Shown: piece after piece, positions 15,550 through 24,823 of the stretch
Layout of the letters: each line of letters opens with the position of its first letter
Position numbering within the stretch: position 1 is the stretch's first letter
Assembly: GCA_022771695.1 (NCBI GenBank)
Contig: JALEKJ010000057.1
Coordinates: 1-64,000, forward strand
Source: Roseburia sp.
GTDB taxonomy: Bacteria; Bacillota; Clostridia; Lachnospirales; Lachnospiraceae
Direction of reading: 5' to 3'
DNA: 64,000 nucleotides
Position numbers and translations under genes: made by a program
The notes under the pieces: model-generated
Databases searched by the model: none
Told to the model about the DNA's origin: nothing
Seen by the model: the letters and a program-made list of their open reading frames with translations, nothing else

Positions 15550-18027
15550 ATGATTCGAGAAAAAATAAACAATGACTGGCAATTTGCAAAAGGAAGTACA
15601 TCCATGATGTCTTCCTTTATGGGAGGACCTTCATTCGAGCCTGTAAATCTTCCACACGATGCTATGGTGCACGAAGAGAGAACACCGGATACGGCAAATG
15701 GCACACAGACCGGGTATTGGCCGGGAGGACTTTACACATACCTGAAGAAAATCCAAGTGCCTGAGGAGTGGCAGGAGAAGACAGCGATTTTGGAATTTGA
15801 AGGAGTCTATGCTACTGCAATGGTGTACGTGAATGGAGAGCTGGCAGCGACACACTTGTATGGATATTCCAATTTTTATGTAGTGTTGGATAAATACCTG
15901 AACTATGGACAGGAAAATGAAATTCGAGTAATCGCAGATAACGCAGCGGAAAAGAACAGTCGCTGGTATTCTGGAAGTGGTATTTACCGTAATGTAAATT
16001 TGCTTGTAGGTGCGCGAATCCATATTCCGGCTGACGGTGTCATGATTACAACGCCATCGGTATCAGAAGAGTCTTCTGTTGTAGAAATTTGCACTACAAT
16101 AAAGAATCTTACAAGAAAAAAAGAAAAGGTTACAGTGGAGGTTGTCCTGTCACGTGAAGGAAATATTGTGGCGACTGATAGAATTGGTGTGACCATGTTC
16201 TGTGAGGCAGAAGAAAAGGTATATCAGAAAATCTGCCTAAAACAGGCGAAGCTCTGGAGCCCAGATACACCGGAGCTATATGATTGCACCGTAAATATTT
16301 ATTCGGGCGAGGAATTGCTGGATGTGGCACAGGAACATTTTGGTATCCGCAGGCTTGAACTGGATGCAGAGCATGGACTGCGCATCAATGGAAAGCAGGT
16401 AAAGCTCCGTGGAACCTGTATACATCATGACAATGGAATCATCGGTGCCACAACATTGGAAAAAGCAGAGGAAAGACGGTGCCGTCAGATGAAAGAAGCC
16501 GGATTCAACAGTATCCGGAGTGCGCATCATCCGATGAGCAAGGCAATGCTGGATGCCTGCGATAAGGTGGGTATGCTGGTTATGGATGAGCTTAGTGATA
16601 TGTGGACAAATCATAAGAATCCAAACGATTTTGCATTGCATTTCCTTGATTGCGTGGATACAGAAGTGGAGCAGATGGTGAAAAAAGATTATAACCATCC
16701 AAGCGTGATTCTTTATTCTGCAGGAAATGAAATACCGGATATGGGAACAGCGCGAGGAGCACAGATTAACCGCTCTATCTGCAATCAATTCCATTTACTG
16801 GATTCATCCCGTTATACGACGAATGCAGTAAACGGTATGCTGGCTTTGGGTCCAAAGATTGGATTGGTGATTCAGGATTTGATGAGTGCGCAGCAAATGA
16901 AGGCTGCAGGTTCCGGAGAAGAACGGCATGAGGAAGAGGGAGCCAGTGCACTCAACGGCATGATGGCGCTTATGGTTGGAGAGATGGCAGATGCGTTTGC
17001 ATGCCATCCACTAATGACGGAATGTATTGAAGAAGCATGTGAGGCAATGGATATTACCGGACTAAATTATCTGACCGGTCGTCATGTATTGGAAAAAGAA
17101 CTTCATCCCAATAAGACAGTTCTCGGAACGGAGACTTTCCCGGCAGATATTGTAAGACTTTGGGATGTTGTAAAGAATCATGACCATGTGCTCGGAGATT
17201 TTACATGGACCGGTTATGATTATCTGGGCGAGGCAGGATGTGGCATTTTCTATTATGACGGAACACAGAATTTTGCCGGTGTTTATCCGGATAGAGTGGC
17301 ATATATTGGCGATATTGACATTATCGGATACCGCAGACCTATCAGTTATCTGAGAGAAATTGTATATGGACTTAGGAAAGAGCCATATATTGCAGTAGAG
17401 CGTGTCGATAAATATGGATTAGAACATTCGATCACTGCCTGGATGCTAAAGGATAATATTGCAAGCTGGACCTGGCCGGGATACGAAGGAAAACCCGCAA
17501 ATGTAGATGTCTACAGTGAAGCGGAGGAAGTAGAGCTGCTTTTAAATGGAAAGTCCCTTGGAAGAAAGCCGGCAGGTGAAGCACATGGATTCACGGCTTC
17601 TTATGAAATGACTTATGAGCCGGGCGAACTGTTGGCGATAAGTTATCGGGATGGTAAGGAGACAGGAAGACATGTTCTGCGGACTGCAGACAGCGAAGTG
17701 CAAATGCAGGTAACATGCGAAGAAACCTCACTTAAAGCTGACGGCGCCGATTTGTCGTTTATAACAGTGAAGCTGACAGATGCCAACGGAACAGAGAACC
17801 TAAATGCAAAGAAGAAGATTACTGTCAGTGTGGAGGGTGCCGGAACACTGCAAGGATTTGGAAGTGCAGATCCGAGGGCAATCGGAAGTTATGATGATAC
17901 GACTTGGGAAACCTATGATGGCTATGTGATGGCAGTTGTTCGTGCGGAAACCGAAGTCGGACAGATCAAAGTAAAATTTGCGACAGAAGGCTGCGAGACC
18001 AGAGAAGTGGTTATTGAAGTGAGATAA
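15550..18027 (+). CDS. glycoside hydrolase family 2 (beta-galactosidase/glucuronidase type)
   Basis: 825 aa, no signal peptide. Domains: jelly-roll sugar-binding (~1-170), Ig-like (~175-275), TIM barrel (~280-610), then a DUF4982-like and an Ig-like domain (~625-825). Catalytic residues: acid/base E394 in SAGNEIPD and nucleophile E528 in LGTETFP. It cleaves beta-linked terminal sugars inside the cell; galactoside, glucuronide and mannoside enzymes look alike at this level. AAAGGAG nine bases before the ATG fixes the start. Its promoter shares boxes with the GPH symporter, so transport and hydrolysis are co-regulated by the AraC protein encoded between them. Confidence 0.9.
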   Translation: MIREKINNDWQFAKGSTSMMSSFMGGPSFEPVNLPHDAMVHEERTPDTANGTQTGYWPGGLYTYLKKIQVPEEWQEKTAILEFEGVYATAMVYVNGELAATHLYGYSNFYVVLDKYLNYGQENEIRVIADNAAEKNSRWYSGSGIYRNVNLLVGARIHIPADGVMITTPSVSEESSVVEICTTIKNLTRKKEKVTVEVVLSREGNIVATDRIGVTMFCEAEEKVYQKICLKQAKLWSPDTPELYDCTVNIYSGEELLDVAQEHFGIRRLELDAEHGLRINGKQVKLRGTCIHHDNGIIGATTLEKAEERRCRQMKEAGFNSIRSAHHPMSKAMLDACDKVGMLVMDELSDMWTNHKNPNDFALHFLDCVDTEVEQMVKKDYNHPSVILYSAGNEIPDMGTARGAQINRSICNQFHLLDSSRYTTNAVNGMLALGPKIGLVIQDLMSAQQMKAAGSGEERHEEEGASALNGMMALMVGEMADAFACHPLMTECIEEACEAMDITGLNYLTGRHVLEKELHPNKTVLGTETFPADIVRLWDVVKNHDHVLGDFTWTGYDYLGEAGCGIFYYDGTQNFAGVYPDRVAYIGDIDIIGYRRPISYLREIVYGLRKEPYIAVERVDKYGLEHSITAWMLKDNIASWTWPGYEGKPANVDVYSEAEEVELLLNGKSLGRKPAGEAHGFTASYEMTYEPGELLAISYRDGKETGRHVLRTADSEVQMQVTCEETSLKADGADLSFITVKLTDANGTENLNAKKKITVSVEGAGTLQGFGSADPRAIGSYDDTTWETYDGYVMAVVRAETEVGQIKVKFATEGCETREVVIEVR

Positions 18028-18054
18028 TACAGATGAAAACGTAAGAATAGAAAG

Positions 18055-18092
18055 AGGATTGTGACGAGGGAAAATCGTGCACAGTCCTTTTT
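18055..18092 (+). terminator. terminator after GH2
   Basis: AGGATTGTG/CACAGTCCT stem with an inner ACGA/TCGT pairing, then a T run. Confidence 0.65.
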
Positions 18093-18227
18093 CTGTTGGA
18101 GTGAAAGCAAAGAAAAAAAATTTTAGAAGATGCAACAAACAATAGAGTATTTATGACTTATAATATATAGAGAAGGAAAATATACATTTTTGTTTGCGCA
18201 AATAATAGGCGAGGGGTGAGGTGACAT

Positions 18228-18737
18228 ATGGAGAATTATTTGGAGCTGGTGAAAAAAGCAAAGCGGGGAGATACAGAAGCATTTGCCGCTCTGTACGCAG
18301 AGATTTATGAGAATATGTACCGTTTTGCACTCTATACACTCCGGCATACTGCAGATGCGGAGGATGTGGTCAGTGAGGCGGTGATGGACGCCTTTGCGTC
18401 CATAAAAAAACTGCGCTCGGAGGAGGCGTTTCAAAGCTGGATGTACCGGATTTTGTCTAATAAATGTAAGGATAAGCTGCGGGAATACAGTAAGAAAACC
18501 TATGAATTTGATGAGGCTGTGACGGAGGCACAGAGTGTGTCAGGACCGGAGGAGGGAGCTATCGTCCGTGGAAGCTTTTTTGACCTTGCGGATGAAGAGA
18601 GAATCATCATCGGCATGCATCTATTCTGCGGTTATAAGAGCAGGGAAATAGCTGAAATCTTACATATCAATGAGAATACAGTGCGCTCAAAGGAGAGCCG
18701 TGGATTGAGGAAATTGGCAGGAAAATTGGGAGGTTGA
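18228..18737 (+). CDS. ECF-type RNA polymerase sigma factor
   Basis: 169 aa. Region 2 (~10-80) includes the DAEDVVSEAVMDAF helix; region 4 (~110-165) has the HTH YKSREIAEILHINENTVRSKESRGLRKL. There is no region 3, as in group 4 sigma factors. A GAGGTGA site precedes the ATG. The stop lies two bases before the ATG of the next gene, whose protein has a single membrane segment and a large outer domain, the classic layout of an ECF sigma with its anti-sigma factor. An upstream TATAAT at 18159-18164 lacks a good -35. Confidence 0.9.
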   Translation: MENYLELVKKAKRGDTEAFAALYAEIYENMYRFALYTLRHTADAEDVVSEAVMDAFASIKKLRSEEAFQSWMYRILSNKCKDKLREYSKKTYEFDEAVTEAQSVSGPEEGAIVRGSFFDLADEERIIIGMHLFCGYKSREIAEILHINENTVRSKESRGLRKLAGKLGG

Positions 18738-18739
18738 TT

Positions 18740-20914
18740 ATGACAGAGAAAGAATTATTGGAAAAAATCAAATCGTCCGCCGAAGAGATAGAAGTGCCGG
18801 AGAGCTTATCTCCGGAATCCATAAAAAAGAAACTGGACGATGCAGTGCAGGCAGGTGACATGGCAGCAGTTTCGGAGGAAACGGCGAGTGAAGAAACAGG
18901 ACTTGCGACGAAGAAAAAGTCTTACCGGCACACGTGGCATTTTTCTGCCGGAAGAAAAGTAGCTGCGGCAGCAGTGATGGTGCTGGTATGCGGGACGGGG
19001 GCGGTTGCGGCATATCAGTCGCATGGCAACAGAACCGATGCGGATAGTGCGGTTGTCGGTATGGAAACGGCAGTCGATGCAGCAGGCGGTATGGAAGCGT
19101 CCGCAGAATCCGTCGAAATGACAGCGGAGGAAACCGTGACAGAGCGCGAGCCTAAGGCAGACGCCGGTGAGATGTATGTGGTGGCAAAAAATTATGGTGA
19201 AATCTATGACTTGCTCAAAGAGCAGGAGGAACCGCGGTGGAGTCTATGGTCCAATAAGGGAGAAATAGCTGACGGCGCAATGGAGGAAGCCGCAGAGGAA
19301 GTCGCAGGGCTGGAAACCGCGGTGTCGGCAGATATGAGCACTTCCACCGGGGCGATGGCAGATGCCGTAGTGCAGAATTTGCAGGCAAGCCGTGGGGAGG
19401 CATCCTATTCAAAGACGAATGTACAGACCGCAGGTGTGGATGAGAGCGATATCATCAAAACTGACGGCAGGTATCTCTATGTGGTGGATGAGGATGTTGT
19501 GAAAATCATCGATATTCAAGGCACAGAAATGAAGGAAGCGGGCGAGGTTGCTGTAACGCTTGGCAGTGCGGCAGACCGTGTGATTGAGATGTATGTCGAT
19601 GGCGATATCCTAAATCTTATCATAGAAAGAGAGAATACCGGATTGACGGAAGAAAAGAGCAAATCGTCAACCTGTGATGTTTATTATGTGAACACCGACA
19701 CGGAGACGGAACTGTTGACCTATGATATCAGTGACCGCACAAATCCGGTGTTAAAAGGCAGCACGACACAGGATGGTTCCTATAAGACTTCGCGTAAGGT
19801 GGGAGATATTGTATACCTGTTTACCGAGAAATATATGGAATTGCCAAATCTGACAAAGAGACAGGCGACGGCAGAGGAGGAACTTTCTGATTGGATTGCG
19901 CTTGTCAATGGTACGGCAGTTGCGGCAGATTGCATCTATCTGCCGGAAAAGGGAAATTGGGGACTCCTGATTTCCTCTGTGGATGTGGAGAACCCGGATT
20001 CGGTTGTGGATAACACGCTGATTATGAACGATTATGTGAATATCTATGTGAGTACAAAAGCAATTTATCTCTATGAATCCAATTATGCGGGAAATGGTAT
20101 TTCGACACAGATTGCAAAGTTTGCATTTAAGGATGGGGTCATCAACGCGGTAGGTGCAACCTCTGCGTCAGGTGAAGTATATGATACGTTTGCCATCAAT
20201 GAATATCAGGGAAAATTAAGACTGCTCACAACCGACTGGAGCAGCGCAGAGCGGGAGAATCAGCTCTATCTCTTTGACGAGAAGCTGAATCTGACCGGAA
20301 GTCTTAAGGGAATTGCGAAGGGCGAACAGATTTATGCGGCAAGATATTTTGGTGATATGGTATACTTTGTGACCTACCGGAACACAGACCCTCTTTTTGC
20401 GGTAGATCTATCGGATGAGAAAAAGCCGAAGATTCTGTCGGAGTTAAAGATAACCGGATTTTCGGAGTATCTGCACTTTTGGGGGGAAGATAAGCTGGTG
20501 GGCATCGGTTATGAGACAGACCCGGATACGGGAGCGCAGAAAGGCATCAAACTCAGTATGTTTGACATCTCTGATCCGGCAAATCTTACGACACTCGGAA
20601 CCTGTGTCATTGAGAACCTTGACTACAGTCCGGCACTTTACAATTATAAGTGCGTGCTCGTGGATGAGGGAGAGAATCTGATTGGATTTGCAGCCGAAGC
20701 CTATGACGGGGATATTAAGAGCAGCTATCTGCTTTTCTCCTGGGAGAATGGAGACTTTTGCTCGCTTCTCTCTGAGAATATAGACGGTAATGAGATACTG
20801 GATGAATACAGGGGCATCTATGTGGGTGATACCTTTTATCTCGTAAATACCGAAGCGGCAACATCCTACGACAGAGAAAAGGAATACAAAAAGATTCAGA
20901 CATTGAAATGGTAA
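18740..20914 (+). CDS. membrane-anchored beta-propeller protein, likely anti-sigma factor
   Basis: 724 aa from the ATG at 18740, which has GGGAGG six bases upstream (a TTG at 18734 directly abuts that site and is unlikely). Residues 1-70 are charged and cytoplasmic, 73-91 one membrane helix, 95-230 an Ala/Glu/Met-rich linker, and 235-724 a beta-propeller of the PF09826 type, recognised by TAGVDESDIIKTDGRYLYVV and repeated LxxYDISD / LFDEKL / MFDISD blades. It is cotranscribed with the ECF sigma gene. I infer that the N-terminus holds the sigma factor and the propeller senses something outside. No zinc-finger anti-sigma motif is seen, so the pairing rests on synteny and topology. Confidence 0.8.
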   Translation: MTEKELLEKIKSSAEEIEVPESLSPESIKKKLDDAVQAGDMAAVSEETASEETGLATKKKSYRHTWHFSAGRKVAAAAVMVLVCGTGAVAAYQSHGNRTDADSAVVGMETAVDAAGGMEASAESVEMTAEETVTEREPKADAGEMYVVAKNYGEIYDLLKEQEEPRWSLWSNKGEIADGAMEEAAEEVAGLETAVSADMSTSTGAMADAVVQNLQASRGEASYSKTNVQTAGVDESDIIKTDGRYLYVVDEDVVKIIDIQGTEMKEAGEVAVTLGSAADRVIEMYVDGDILNLIIERENTGLTEEKSKSSTCDVYYVNTDTETELLTYDISDRTNPVLKGSTTQDGSYKTSRKVGDIVYLFTEKYMELPNLTKRQATAEEELSDWIALVNGTAVAADCIYLPEKGNWGLLISSVDVENPDSVVDNTLIMNDYVNIYVSTKAIYLYESNYAGNGISTQIAKFAFKDGVINAVGATSASGEVYDTFAINEYQGKLRLLTTDWSSAERENQLYLFDEKLNLTGSLKGIAKGEQIYAARYFGDMVYFVTYRNTDPLFAVDLSDEKKPKILSELKITGFSEYLHFWGEDKLVGIGYETDPDTGAQKGIKLSMFDISDPANLTTLGTCVIENLDYSPALYNYKCVLVDEGENLIGFAAEAYDGDIKSSYLLFSWENGDFCSLLSENIDGNEILDEYRGIYVGDTFYLVNTEAATSYDREKEYKKIQTLKW

Positions 20915-20940
20915 AGTTCCTATCTACCGGAAAATGAGAC

Positions 20941-20969
20941 TTGACGGAGCATAGTCGTTTTGTTAAAAT
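20941..20969 (+). promoter_or_regulatory. candidate promoter upstream of tRNA-Cys copy 2
   Basis: TTGACG (20941-20946), 17 bases, TAAAAT (20964-20969), about 95 bases before the tRNA. A second pair nearer the gene (TTGACA at 21022, TATAAT at 21038) has only 10 bases between the hexamers and is less likely. Confidence 0.45.
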
Positions 20970-21063
20970 CTTCGTGTAATGAAAATTACAGGTGCTGGTG
21001 TATGAAAGTTGGCAGTCATAATTGACAGCCACTGACATATAATAAAGCAAGCAGATTTTATCA

Positions 21064-21134
21064 GGCGACTTAGCCAAGTGGTAAGGCATGGGACTGCAAC
21101 TCCCTGATCGTCGGTTCAAATCCGTCAGTCGCCT
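21064..21134 (+). tRNA. tRNA-Cys (GCA), copy 2
   Basis: 71-nt cloverleaf, identical to 565-635 except at positions 49 and 65, where A-U becomes G-C, a compensatory T-stem change. Both copies keep a U-U mismatch at 50-64. CCA is not encoded. Confidence 0.97.
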
Positions 21135-21140
21135 CTATGT

Positions 21141-21173
21141 AAGCCCTTGAAGGTGAAGCCTTCGGGGGCTTTG
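21141..21173 (+). terminator. hairpin after tRNA-Cys copy 2
   Basis: AAGCCC...GGGGCTT outer stem with GAAGG/CCTTC inner stem, then TT. The T run is short, so termination may be weak. Confidence 0.5.
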
Positions 21174-21206
21174 TTGATGAAACAATAAAAAAATAAGCAA
21201 ACAAAT

Positions 21207-21250
21207 AAGCAAACAACCCCAAAATAAGCAAAGTAGTTGTTTGCTTTTTT
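21207..21250 (+). terminator. terminator upstream of the esterase gene
   Basis: Perfect 11-bp stem AAGCAAACAAC/GTTGTTTGCTT (21207-21217 with 21236-21246), then TTTT. The unit ATAAGCAAACAA is repeated in tandem just before it. Confidence 0.75.
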
Positions 21251-21292
21251 CATAAAAAAATTAAAATACGAAAACAAGGAGGAACACGAAAG

Positions 21293-22105
21293 ATGCTGAC
21301 AGAAGTATTTTCAATTCAGGTGGAAGGATCCCAGCCGGGGGCAAAGCTTTGCACCTATATCATGGATACGAACGAGGAACTTTTGATTCAGAAACGTCCG
21401 TTGATTCTGCTTTGCCCGGGAGGTGGATACACGCATACCTCTGATAGGGAGGCTGAACCGATTGCCATGCGTTTCCTTGCAATGGGCTATCATGTCGCGA
21501 TATTGCGTTACTCTTGTGCACCGGCGGTGTATCCGACAGCACTCTTAGAACTGGCACAGGCAATGAAGCTGATTCATGATTATGCAGATGAGTGGAAAGT
21601 TGAGGCGGACAAGATTTTTGTGCAGGGATGCTCGGCAGGAGGTCATCTCGCGGCAAGCCTTGGTGTATTCTGGCAGGAAAAGTGGCTGGCAGATAGGACG
21701 GGTGTGTCGAATGATATTTTAAGACCGGCGGGATTGATTCTGTGCTACCCGGTGATTACTTCCGGTGAATTTGCGCACCGTGGCTCATTTGAGAATCTTT
21801 TACGTGGACAATACACAGAGGAAATGTTAGAGCGGACTTCTCTGGAAAAGCAGGTGACCAAGCAGATGCCACCTGTGTTTTTGTGGCATACATTTACGGA
21901 CGGAAGTGTCCCTGTGGAAAATTCTTTGCTATTTGTTGCGGCATTGCGCAAACATGGAATTTCCACAGAGTTTCATATGTATCCGGTTGGTGGACATGGA
22001 CTGGCGACCTGTGATGAACAGACGGCGCATCCGGACCGGCATAATATACAGGTAGAGTGCCAGAGCTGGCTGCCGCTGGTCAAGACATGGTTATCAGGAA
22101 GATAA
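21293..22105 (+). CDS. alpha/beta hydrolase, acetyl-esterase type
   Basis: 270 aa, cytoplasmic. Oxyanion motif CPGGGYTHTS, nucleophile serine in GCSAGGH, and a C-terminal His in GGHGL fit the BD-FAE / Axe-like esterases that remove acetyl groups from plant or microbial glycans. AAGGAGGAA precedes the ATG. It follows a strong terminator and converges on the LacI gene of the maltodextrin locus, so its role there is uncertain. The exact acyl substrate cannot be read from sequence. Confidence 0.82.
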   Translation: MLTEVFSIQVEGSQPGAKLCTYIMDTNEELLIQKRPLILLCPGGGYTHTSDREAEPIAMRFLAMGYHVAILRYSCAPAVYPTALLELAQAMKLIHDYADEWKVEADKIFVQGCSAGGHLAASLGVFWQEKWLADRTGVSNDILRPAGLILCYPVITSGEFAHRGSFENLLRGQYTEEMLERTSLEKQVTKQMPPVFLWHTFTDGSVPVENSLLFVAALRKHGISTEFHMYPVGGHGLATCDEQTAHPDRHNIQVECQSWLPLVKTWLSGR

Positions 22106-22124
22106 ATATGTCTATGATTGGGGG

Positions 22125-23147
22125 TCAGAGAGATGGAAATGTTCCATTATCTGACCACGCAGGAACCGGTCCGGTAGATTCACGTACAATCAGAGGGGCG
22201 CGCAGCAGGATAGAACCGATTGGAACCTGATTTAGTAGACAGGTCATAGCATAATAACCGCATTTACCCAGAGCGATTCTGTCCTGTCGGATTGTAGTCA
22301 GGGGAGGATCGGCCTGCGTAGCGATCGGTAAATCGTCAAATCCTATGATACTTAAATCGTTAGGTACATTAATATCACGGTCGATACATTCTGTGATGGC
22401 AGAAATGGCTCTTATATCATGGGAAAACAGAATAGCAGTAACACCTTCCTTTAAAAGCTTTGGAATATAGGTCTTTGTTGATTCTGCAACATAGTATCCA
22501 AGACCGATATAGTTTTCATTGATTTCCAATCCATATTTATTTAGGGCATTCAGATAGGCGTTGTATCTGGCTTTTAAGATGTAAGAGTCAAGAGGACCGG
22601 ATATAAGGCCTATTTTTTTGTGCCCAAGTTTTACTAAGTGTCGCACTGCCAGATTGAAGCCTTCCTGGCTGTCACAGCCGATGGAAGCAACATGCGGGTT
22701 ATCTTTGACATAATTGTCATACAATACAGTTGGTATGCGGGTAGTGCGAAATTCCTCAATCCAAGGATCCAGAAGGGAGAACCCCATCACAAAAGCCGCT
22801 TGGTACCCATGTTCCATCATAAATACACCATAAGGAGTAAGCCGCTGAAACTCCTTTGTCAAAGGAATTGTATCTATGGTCCAACCTTCAGGCTCTGCCA
22901 TTTGCTTGAACCCAATTACGATATCATAACCAAATTGATTTGGTGTATCATAGTCCATATTAGCTACAAGGATACAGAGCTTTTTTTCCTTTTTCTGAAG
23001 GCGGCGGTTCACATATCCAAGTTCTACTGCAGTTTCCAGAATTCTCTTGCGCATTTCTTCGCTGATATCCGTTGCATTGTTAAGTGCTTTTGAAACGGTG
23101 CTTTTTGAAACACCCAGTTTGGCAGCAATGTCATTTATGGTAGCCAT
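22125..23147 (-). CDS. LacI-family repressor of the maltodextrin locus
   Basis: 340 aa from the ATG at 23147, which places the HTH (TINDIAAKLGVSKSTVSKALNNA) at the N-terminus as usual and has GGGGGA before it; a longer reading adds eleven atypical residues. Hinge and sugar-binding domain follow (residues ~60-335), with the C-terminal AxxxxLLNQVPIGSILLRAPLIVRES. It is divergent from the malE-like gene across about 360 bases that hold several CG-centred palindromes, the usual kind of LacI operator. It probably represses the transport and glucan-degradation genes until maltodextrin is present (inference from synteny). Confidence 0.88.
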   Translation of the reverse strand: MATINDIAAKLGVSKSTVSKALNNATDISEEMRKRILETAVELGYVNRRLQKKEKKLCILVANMDYDTPNQFGYDIVIGFKQMAEPEGWTIDTIPLTKEFQRLTPYGVFMMEHGYQAAFVMGFSLLDPWIEEFRTTRIPTVLYDNYVKDNPHVASIGCDSQEGFNLAVRHLVKLGHKKIGLISGPLDSYILKARYNAYLNALNKYGLEINENYIGLGYYVAESTKTYIPKLLKEGVTAILFSHDIRAISAITECIDRDINVPNDLSIIGFDDLPIATQADPPLTTIRQDRIALGKCGYYAMTCLLNQVPIGSILLRAPLIVRESTGPVPAWSDNGTFPSL

Positions 23148-23322
23148 AAGTTCCCCCAAAATTTTGTAAAAAATCACCATTAATAATTTTGATTATAACA
23201 AGGCGCAAGTGGAAAAACAAGGAAATTAACGAAACATAAGACTATAGAAAAAAAGAAAATTGTAAAGAATGTGAAAAACATGGGATTGTGCTTCCTACAA
23301 ACAGCGAAAAAACAAAAAAATG

Positions 23323-23384
23323 GTTTCGAAACAAAGGTTTCGCAAACTTTCGAAATGGCATACAAAATGCACAAAAAACGTTTT
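23323..23384. promoter_or_regulatory. cluster of CG-centred palindromes (LacI/CcpA-type operators)
   Basis: GTTTCGAAAC (23323-23332), GTTTCGCAAAC (23337-23347), TTTCGAAA (23348-23355) and AAAACGTTTT (23375-23384) lie between the divergent lacI and malE genes. The last also resembles a catabolite (cre) site apart from its first two bases. A fifth, GTTTCGCCGAAAT, is at 23484-23496 next to the malE ribosome site. Confidence 0.65.
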
Positions 23385-23423
23385 CAGCCACTATTTTTTT
23401 GTGCAATATAGACGAAATCGGGG

Positions 23424-23453
23424 TTGACGCTGGAAAAAGATTCGTGCTATTCT
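23424..23453 (+). promoter_or_regulatory. promoter of the malE-malFG operon
   Basis: TTGACG (23424-23429), 18 bases, extended -10 TGCTATTCT (hexamer 23448-23453), placed between the palindrome cluster and the downstream palindrome at 23484. Confidence 0.6.
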
Positions 23454-23511
23454 ATGAAAAATCAATGAAGAGCGAAGCAACAGGTTTCGCCGAAATAAGG
23501 AGGATTTTTCT

Positions 23512-24804
23512 ATGAAAAAGGCAGTAGCATTTGTATTGGCTACAATGATGTCTGTATCATTGTTAGCAGGATGCGGTGACAAAGAGCAGGCAGCAAATAA
23601 TGCGCCGGCAGCAGCAGGCACAGAAGCTGCAGCAGATCAGGCAGCACCAGCCGAGACACAGGACATCGCATTGAAGGTATGGGTACCACAGAATCAGGTG
23701 GATACCGGTATCATTGAGTTGCAGGAGCAGGCATTCGCAGCTGAGCATCCGGAATGGAACATCACATGGACCACAGAGGTTGTTGGTGAGGATAAGGCTC
23801 AGGAGTCCGTATTAAAGGACGTTGCAGCAGCAGCAGACGTATTCTTTTTCGCAAGTGACCAGTTACCGACTTTAGTTGACGCCGGTGCAATCGCAAGACT
23901 TGGTGGAGAGACAGAGGCATATGTAAGAGAGAACACAGCAGAGTCTGTACTAGGAACTGCTTGTATCGACGATGCACTTTATGCAATTCCTTTTACACAC
24001 AATACATTCTTTATGTTCTATGATAAGACAATCATGGATGAGAATGATATAACATCTTTAGAGAACATTATGGCAAAAGAGACAGCCGATGACGTTTACA
24101 ATTTCTATTTTGAGTCCGCAGGTGGTTGGAAGCTCGGTGCTTACTACTACGGAGCAGGCTTAAGCGTATTCGGACCGGAAGGTAACGACCTTGCAGCAGG
24201 TGTTGACTGGAACAACGAGACAGGTGTTGCTGTAACAAATTACCTAATTGACTTAATCAACAACCCGAAATGTGCATACGACGGTGAAATCGCAGTTTCT
24301 GAGTTAATTGCAGACCACAGATTAGGTGCTTGGTTCGACGGTGCTTGGAACTATGATACTTATCATGATGTTTTGGGCGACGACATGGGAATCGCAGTGA
24401 TTCCTACTTTCAATCCGGACGGAACAGATTACCAGCTTAAGGGCTTCTACGGTTCTAAGTGTATCGGTGTAAATGCTCAGTCTCAGAACATGGCAGCAGC
24501 AGTTGCATTTGCAGCATATCTTGGAAATGAAGAGAATCAGCTTCTCCGTTATGAGAAGTCCGCACAGATTCCTGCAAACATCAACGCAGGTAACAGCGAT
24601 GCAGTAAAGGCAGACCCATTGGCAACTGTTATCGTAGAAGAGGCAAACACAGCAAGTGTTGCACAGCCTTCTAACTCTGTATTCAGCGCAAGATATTGGA
24701 CATATGCAAACGCTATCCCAACTGAAATCAGAAGCGGTGAGATCAACAAAGATAACGTTCAGGCAAAACTTGATGATTTTGTAGCATCAATGACTGCAGA
24801 ATAG
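23512..24804 (+). CDS. maltodextrin-type ABC transporter, substrate-binding lipoprotein
   Basis: 430 aa. Signal peptide with lipobox LLAGC, lipidated Cys21, then a low-complexity Ala/Gln/Glu linker (22-45). The rest is a family 1 solute-binding fold (IALKVWVPQNQVDTGIIELQEQAF ... ADVFFFASDQLPTLVDAGAI ... IGVNAQSQNMAAAVAFAAYL). It captures malto-oligosaccharides outside the membrane and hands them to the two permeases that follow; the substrate is inferred from the neighbouring starch enzymes. AAGGAGG precedes the ATG. A strong hairpin after the gene probably keeps its expression above that of the permeases. Confidence 0.9.
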   Translation: MKKAVAFVLATMMSVSLLAGCGDKEQAANNAPAAAGTEAAADQAAPAETQDIALKVWVPQNQVDTGIIELQEQAFAAEHPEWNITWTTEVVGEDKAQESVLKDVAAAADVFFFASDQLPTLVDAGAIARLGGETEAYVRENTAESVLGTACIDDALYAIPFTHNTFFMFYDKTIMDENDITSLENIMAKETADDVYNFYFESAGGWKLGAYYYGAGLSVFGPEGNDLAAGVDWNNETGVAVTNYLIDLINNPKCAYDGEIAVSELIADHRLGAWFDGAWNYDTYHDVLGDDMGIAVIPTFNPDGTDYQLKGFYGSKCIGVNAQSQNMAAAVAFAAYLGNEENQLLRYEKSAQIPANINAGNSDAVKADPLATVIVEEANTASVAQPSNSVFSARYWTYANAIPTEIRSGEINKDNVQAKLDDFVASMTAE

Positions 24805-24823
24805 GCAACATTCTGAAAGTGAT

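Noticed and set aside
565-21134. Genomic island integrated between two tRNA-Cys genes
   Set aside because: No integrase, no duplicated 3' tRNA fragment beyond whole tRNA genes, and the enclosed genes look like ordinary chromosome.
21181-21240. CRISPR-like or attachment-site repeats (ATAAGCAAACAA units)
   Set aside because: Only two or three short AT-rich units without spacers; they mainly build the terminator stem at 21207-21246.
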